This document shows, piece by piece, positions 61,230 through 64,000 of a stretch of 64,000 nt of DNA. The notes beneath the pieces were generated by a model, which saw only the letters and a program-made list of their open reading frames with translations, had not been told where the DNA came from and made no database searches. The translations under genes were made by a program, and so were the position numbers. The first letter of the stretch is position 1, and each line of letters begins with the position of its first letter. The stretch comes from Sphingobium aromaticiconvertens (GTDB taxonomy: Bacteria; Pseudomonadota; Alphaproteobacteria; Sphingomonadales; Sphingomonadaceae): contig NZ_JBANRJ010000001.1 in NCBI RefSeq assembly GCF_037154075.1, positions 924,001-988,000 on the forward strand. Reading direction: 5' to 3'.

Positions 61230-63659
61230 TCAGAATGAAACCCCCAGTTCCACGCCATAAGTGCGACCCCGGTCAAACGCGCCGGTGAACAGCAGCACGG
61301 GTGCGCCGAACGCGATGTATCGCTTGTTCAAGATGTTGTCGCCGAACAGCGACAGTCCGACCTTGGCTCCGCCAACCGGCATATCGACCACGCCAAGGCG
61401 GCCATTGACCAGCCAGTAGCCGGGCCGGTGGTTGCGGTCCTCCAGTACGTTCTGCCCGGTGAGGATGTTCACCAGCGGGGTCGCGGTCAGGTAATAGGAG
61501 CTGCGATACCGTCCCTCGATCAGTGCAGTGGCATGTCCGCCTCTTGCCATTTCGGGCGAATTATACTGCCCGGCAAGTCGCGCCGTCCATTTCGAAAAAT
61601 AGGTTGGTCGCGCAATGGCGGCGACATCGACGCCGTTGAGAATGAACTGCTTGTACTGAAAGTCGGTATAGGCGGCGCTCCCGCTCAGCGTCACGCCATT
61701 GACCGGGACAATGTCTGTCTCCACCTCGAAGCCCTTGATCTTGGCCTTGCCGGCATTGTCGAAAAACTGCCGGCCGTTGATGAAGTTCTGCGTCTGCAAG
61801 TCCTTATAGTCATTATAATAGGCTGAGGCGTTGACCCGCACACGGTTGTCGAGGAACTGCGTCTTCGCGCCGATCTCGTAAGAGGTCAGCGTTTCGGGAT
61901 TGTAGGGAATGCCGCTAAGGATACCGCCTGCGACATAGCCGGTGGCGATCTTGGCGAAGAGTGTGGCGTCGTTCCCCGGCCGCCATGTGGCGATGCCAGT
62001 GAAGGTCGCCTTGGAAAAATCGACCTTAAAGTCGCCCACCCCCAGCGAGCCACCCTGCGCGCCCGAGATGGAATCGATTCGCAACCGCCGATCGTCGATC
62101 GTGCCGCGTGCGCCGCCGGTCAGGTCGAACTGGTCGGTCAGGTGCCAGGTGAACTGCGCATAGCCCGCCATCGAATGGTTGACGCCATATGTCCGGGTCA
62201 GGCCATTGCCGAAGATGCCATCCAGGAAGCTCGGCACGACGGTGGCCGACGGCGTCGGTTGGAGAATACCCAGGACTTCGGTGCCGGGCGAGCGTTCCTC
62301 GAAATAGAATAACCCCGCCGTCAACTGATAGCGATGCGTCTGGAGCAGGAACTGCAATTCCTGGCTGAACTGCTTCTGGCTGGTGGCGCGCGCGGACAGC
62401 AGCGGGAAGAAATAATCGTTTGGCCCCGGTAGATTGGCGGGGTTGAACAGCGCTGCCTGAATCTGTGCGGGCGTCAGCCCCGGCGTGATGAGCGCGGCCA
62501 ATTGCTGAACCGTGAAGCGCAGGCCACCCGCCGCGCCCAGGTCGAAGACCACCGGGTCCTGCCGGAACTTGCGGTAGGAGGTAATGCTCTTGACCGTGAA
62601 ATACTCGCTCGCTTCCAGCGTCAGGGTCAGGCTGTGTCCCTGCGTGACGACATGCTCGGTGCTGGTCGCTGCCGCCACCGCATCCAGCGGACCGGTGCCG
62701 GCGTTGGTGATGCCACCGAAGAAAGGTTGCAGCGCCACGATCGGGGCGAGCAACTGGCCCGATGCATCGGGGATCACGCCAAGATTCTGCATGGCGCGGC
62801 CGCTTGCTCGTGTGTCGGCATAGTCGAAGCGATAGTCGGCGGTGAGATTGCCGAACTCGCCACGCACCGCAACTTGCCCGCTATCGACATTGCGGCTGCC
62901 CAGCCGGTTTACGAAGCGCTGCGTGCCGAACTCGGCCGCGCGCGGCGTGATATTGAGCGACTTGCCGGCCATCAGGTTCCTGACATCGCCGTCAATCTGG
63001 TCGTGCAGGTACGACAGGCGCACCGAAAACGGTCCCATCTGTGGCAGATCGAGTGAAGCCTTGCCGCGCCATGCGTCATAATTGCCGTAGGATCCGGTGG
63101 CGCGAAGGCCCCATTCGCCCTTTGGCGGCGTGGTGGTGACGCTGATCGCACCTGATGTGGCGTTGCGGCCGAACAGCGTGCCCTGCGGCCCACGCAGCAC
63201 CTCGATCCGTTGGATGTCCCCGAAATCGAGCAGCGAACCGACCGCGCGACCGATATAGACGCCGTCGATATAGATGCCGACCTTTGGATCGACAGAGTTG
63301 CTCGATGTGCCCGAGGCGATGCCGCGGATGATGATTGTGGGGTTGGACTGCTGTCCCTGCGTGTTGATCTGGAGGCTGGGGGCGATACCCCCGAGGCTGC
63401 GCACGCTGGTCACGCGTAATTGTTCGATCTGCTGGCTGCTGATCGCGGTCACCGCCACGGGAACCCTTTGCAGGCTTTCCTCGCGGCGCTGCGCGGTGAC
63501 GATGATTTCCATCACCTGTGCATTGTCGCTGGTGCCCGATGCCTGGGGCATCGCATCCGCCGCGCGGGCGGTGGTTGCAAGGCCGGGTACGCCCCCGAAC
63601 ACGGCCAACGCCAGCGCCGATGCCTGTACCATCAACGCGCGGTTCCATTGTGCTTTCAT
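61230..63659 (-). CDS. TonB-dependent outer-membrane receptor
   Basis: An 809-residue receptor of the type common in sphingomonads. ATG 63659 with GGAGGGG upstream; the signal peptide ends near TARA-ADA. A TonB-box-like VMEIIVTAQRREESLQRVPVAVTAI, a plug (SVRSLGGIAPSLQINTQGQQ, GVYIGRAVGSLLDFGDIQRIEVLRGPQGTLFGRNATSGAISV) and a long barrel ending in Phe (GRTYGVELGVSF). This plug group takes up plant- or aromatic-type ligands or siderophores; the ligand here is unknown. Next to an unknown partial gene, same strand. Confidence 0.94.
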   Translation of the reverse strand: MKAQWNRALMVQASALALAVFGGVPGLATTARAADAMPQASGTSDNAQVMEIIVTAQRREESLQRVPVAVTAISSQQIEQLRVTSVRSLGGIAPSLQINTQGQQSNPTIIIRGIASGTSSNSVDPKVGIYIDGVYIGRAVGSLLDFGDIQRIEVLRGPQGTLFGRNATSGAISVTTTPPKGEWGLRATGSYGNYDAWRGKASLDLPQMGPFSVRLSYLHDQIDGDVRNLMAGKSLNITPRAAEFGTQRFVNRLGSRNVDSGQVAVRGEFGNLTADYRFDYADTRASGRAMQNLGVIPDASGQLLAPIVALQPFFGGITNAGTGPLDAVAAATSTEHVVTQGHSLTLTLEASEYFTVKSITSYRKFRQDPVVFDLGAAGGLRFTVQQLAALITPGLTPAQIQAALFNPANLPGPNDYFFPLLSARATSQKQFSQELQFLLQTHRYQLTAGLFYFEERSPGTEVLGILQPTPSATVVPSFLDGIFGNGLTRTYGVNHSMAGYAQFTWHLTDQFDLTGGARGTIDDRRLRIDSISGAQGGSLGVGDFKVDFSKATFTGIATWRPGNDATLFAKIATGYVAGGILSGIPYNPETLTSYEIGAKTQFLDNRVRVNASAYYNDYKDLQTQNFINGRQFFDNAGKAKIKGFEVETDIVPVNGVTLSGSAAYTDFQYKQFILNGVDVAAIARPTYFSKWTARLAGQYNSPEMARGGHATALIEGRYRSSYYLTATPLVNILTGQNVLEDRNHRPGYWLVNGRLGVVDMPVGGAKVGLSLFGDNILNKRYIAFGAPVLLFTGAFDRGRTYGVELGVSF

Positions 63660-63742
63660 ATATTTTCCCCTCCTGCTTCTGTTTTGTGCGATCATGTCAG
63701 TGCGCTGGTCCCGATCCTCCACCCAGGCGCGGCGCGAAAAAA

Positions 63743-63777
63743 AGGGCGGCTCCGGGCAAGATCGCCCGTGCCGCCCT
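63743..63777 (-). terminator. Intrinsic terminator of the partial gene at the window end
   Basis: AGGGCGGC (63743-63750) pairs with GCCGCCCT (63770-63777), with an inner CGGGC/GCCCG stem; on the minus strand it is followed by seven T residues. Confidence 0.85.
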
Positions 63778-63834
63778 GTTGGCGTTGCCAAATCTGTATC
63801 GTCCCGCGCCCATGCTGCCGGAGCGATCCGTGCG

Positions 63835-64000
63835 TTATTCCGCCGCCTCCATCAGCGACTCGCCATAATGTGGGTCGTCTTCGTTGCAGAGACGATTGGT
63901 CGCGTCCCACAGCCCGTCGGGCAGGATCGGCGTGATGTTCAATTCTTTACGGATGTCCTCGATCTGCATGTCGACATATTGGCGCCAGTCGACCAGCATT
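63835..64000 (-). CDS. Unknown protein, C-terminal part only
   Basis: A leftward frame open at the window edge and ending with TAA at 63835-63837; at least 54 residues are present. The visible part reads WRQYVDMQIEDIRKELN, PDGLWDATNRLCNEDDPHYG and ends ESLMEAAE. It is hydrophilic with no membrane segment. I do not recognise the family. A clean terminator follows, which supports a real gene end. It lies upstream of the TonB-dependent receptor but is transcriptionally separated by that terminator. Confidence 0.65.
   Translation of the reverse strand, partial: MLVDWRQYVDMQIEDIRKELNITPILPDGLWDATNRLCNEDDPHYGESLMEAAE

Overview
The window looks like chromosomal DNA of a sphingomonad (Sphingomonadaceae, probably Sphingobium or a close relative). 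The reasons are high GC content, alphaproteobacterial gene neighbourhoods (rpmF-plsX-fabH-ihfA-merR, pyrE-pdxJ-acpS-lepB, ctaC-ctaD-ctaB-ctaG-coxC), a class I lysyl-tRNA synthetase, large TonB-dependent receptors, and alphaproteobacterial LexA-type (GTTC-N7-GTTC) and EcfG-type (GGAAC-N16/17-CGTT) sites. The genus is an inference. No rRNA, tRNA, CRISPR array, insertion sequence or integrase was seen.

Layout. 1-3979: end of a DUF72 gene, two tiny membrane proteins around a PspC gene, a gamma-glutamylcyclotransferase-like gene and an IalB-like/rlmN/unknown operon. 4165-7997: dnaN and a GGDEF-EAL protein fused to PilZ. 8058-12519: leftward cluster of TonB-dependent receptor with a glycine-rich insert, 2OG-Fe(II) oxygenase and exported methyltransferase. 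12670-16884: pip, a more AT-rich two-gene island (solitary DNA methyltransferase facing a winged-helix protein), then uvrB with a LexA box. 17117-23320: DUF3617 lipoprotein, GNAT, metallo-hydrolase, soluble chemoreceptor-like protein, class I fumarase, glutathione transferase. 23321-26852: nrdA-nrdB with a long leader that carries a LexA box and an EcfG-like promoter. 27060-32490: small stress and metabolic genes (glycine-zipper protein, VOC, acidic protein with its own EcfG-like promoter, nuclease, RidA, ArsC-like, GDPD, Rrf2, metallo-hydrolase, MAPEG). 32704-35832: rpmF-plsX-fabH-ihfA-merR. 35952-42014: acetyltransferase, SixA-like phosphatase, DinG-type helicase, PilZ protein, lysK. 42028-47102: a candidate stress-induced small RNA, two RcnB-like genes around a 2OG-Fe(II) oxygenase, a DODA-type dioxygenase, an unpaired 2Fe-2S subunit and a class II aldolase. 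47326-52084: rpsU, an FKBP, an AI-2E-type transporter and lepB-acpS-pdxJ-pyrE. 52298-61045: complete aa3 cytochrome c oxidase structural and assembly operon followed by DUF983, SURF1, thrC and an RNA-methyltransferase-like gene. 61230-64000: a second TonB-dependent receptor and the end of an unknown gene.

How it works together. Most genes are housekeeping: lipid synthesis, nucleotide supply, DNA repair, respiration and translation. Regulatory signals suggest that uvrB and nrdAB belong to the SOS response, and that a small acidic protein gene and a candidate small RNA belong to the general stress (EcfG) response. The least explained parts are the methyltransferase island at 13.6-14.7 kb, the candidate RNA at 42.06-42.21 kb, a 16-bp motif shared by two envelope-gene upstream regions, and a pair of palindromic repeats whose stems covary.
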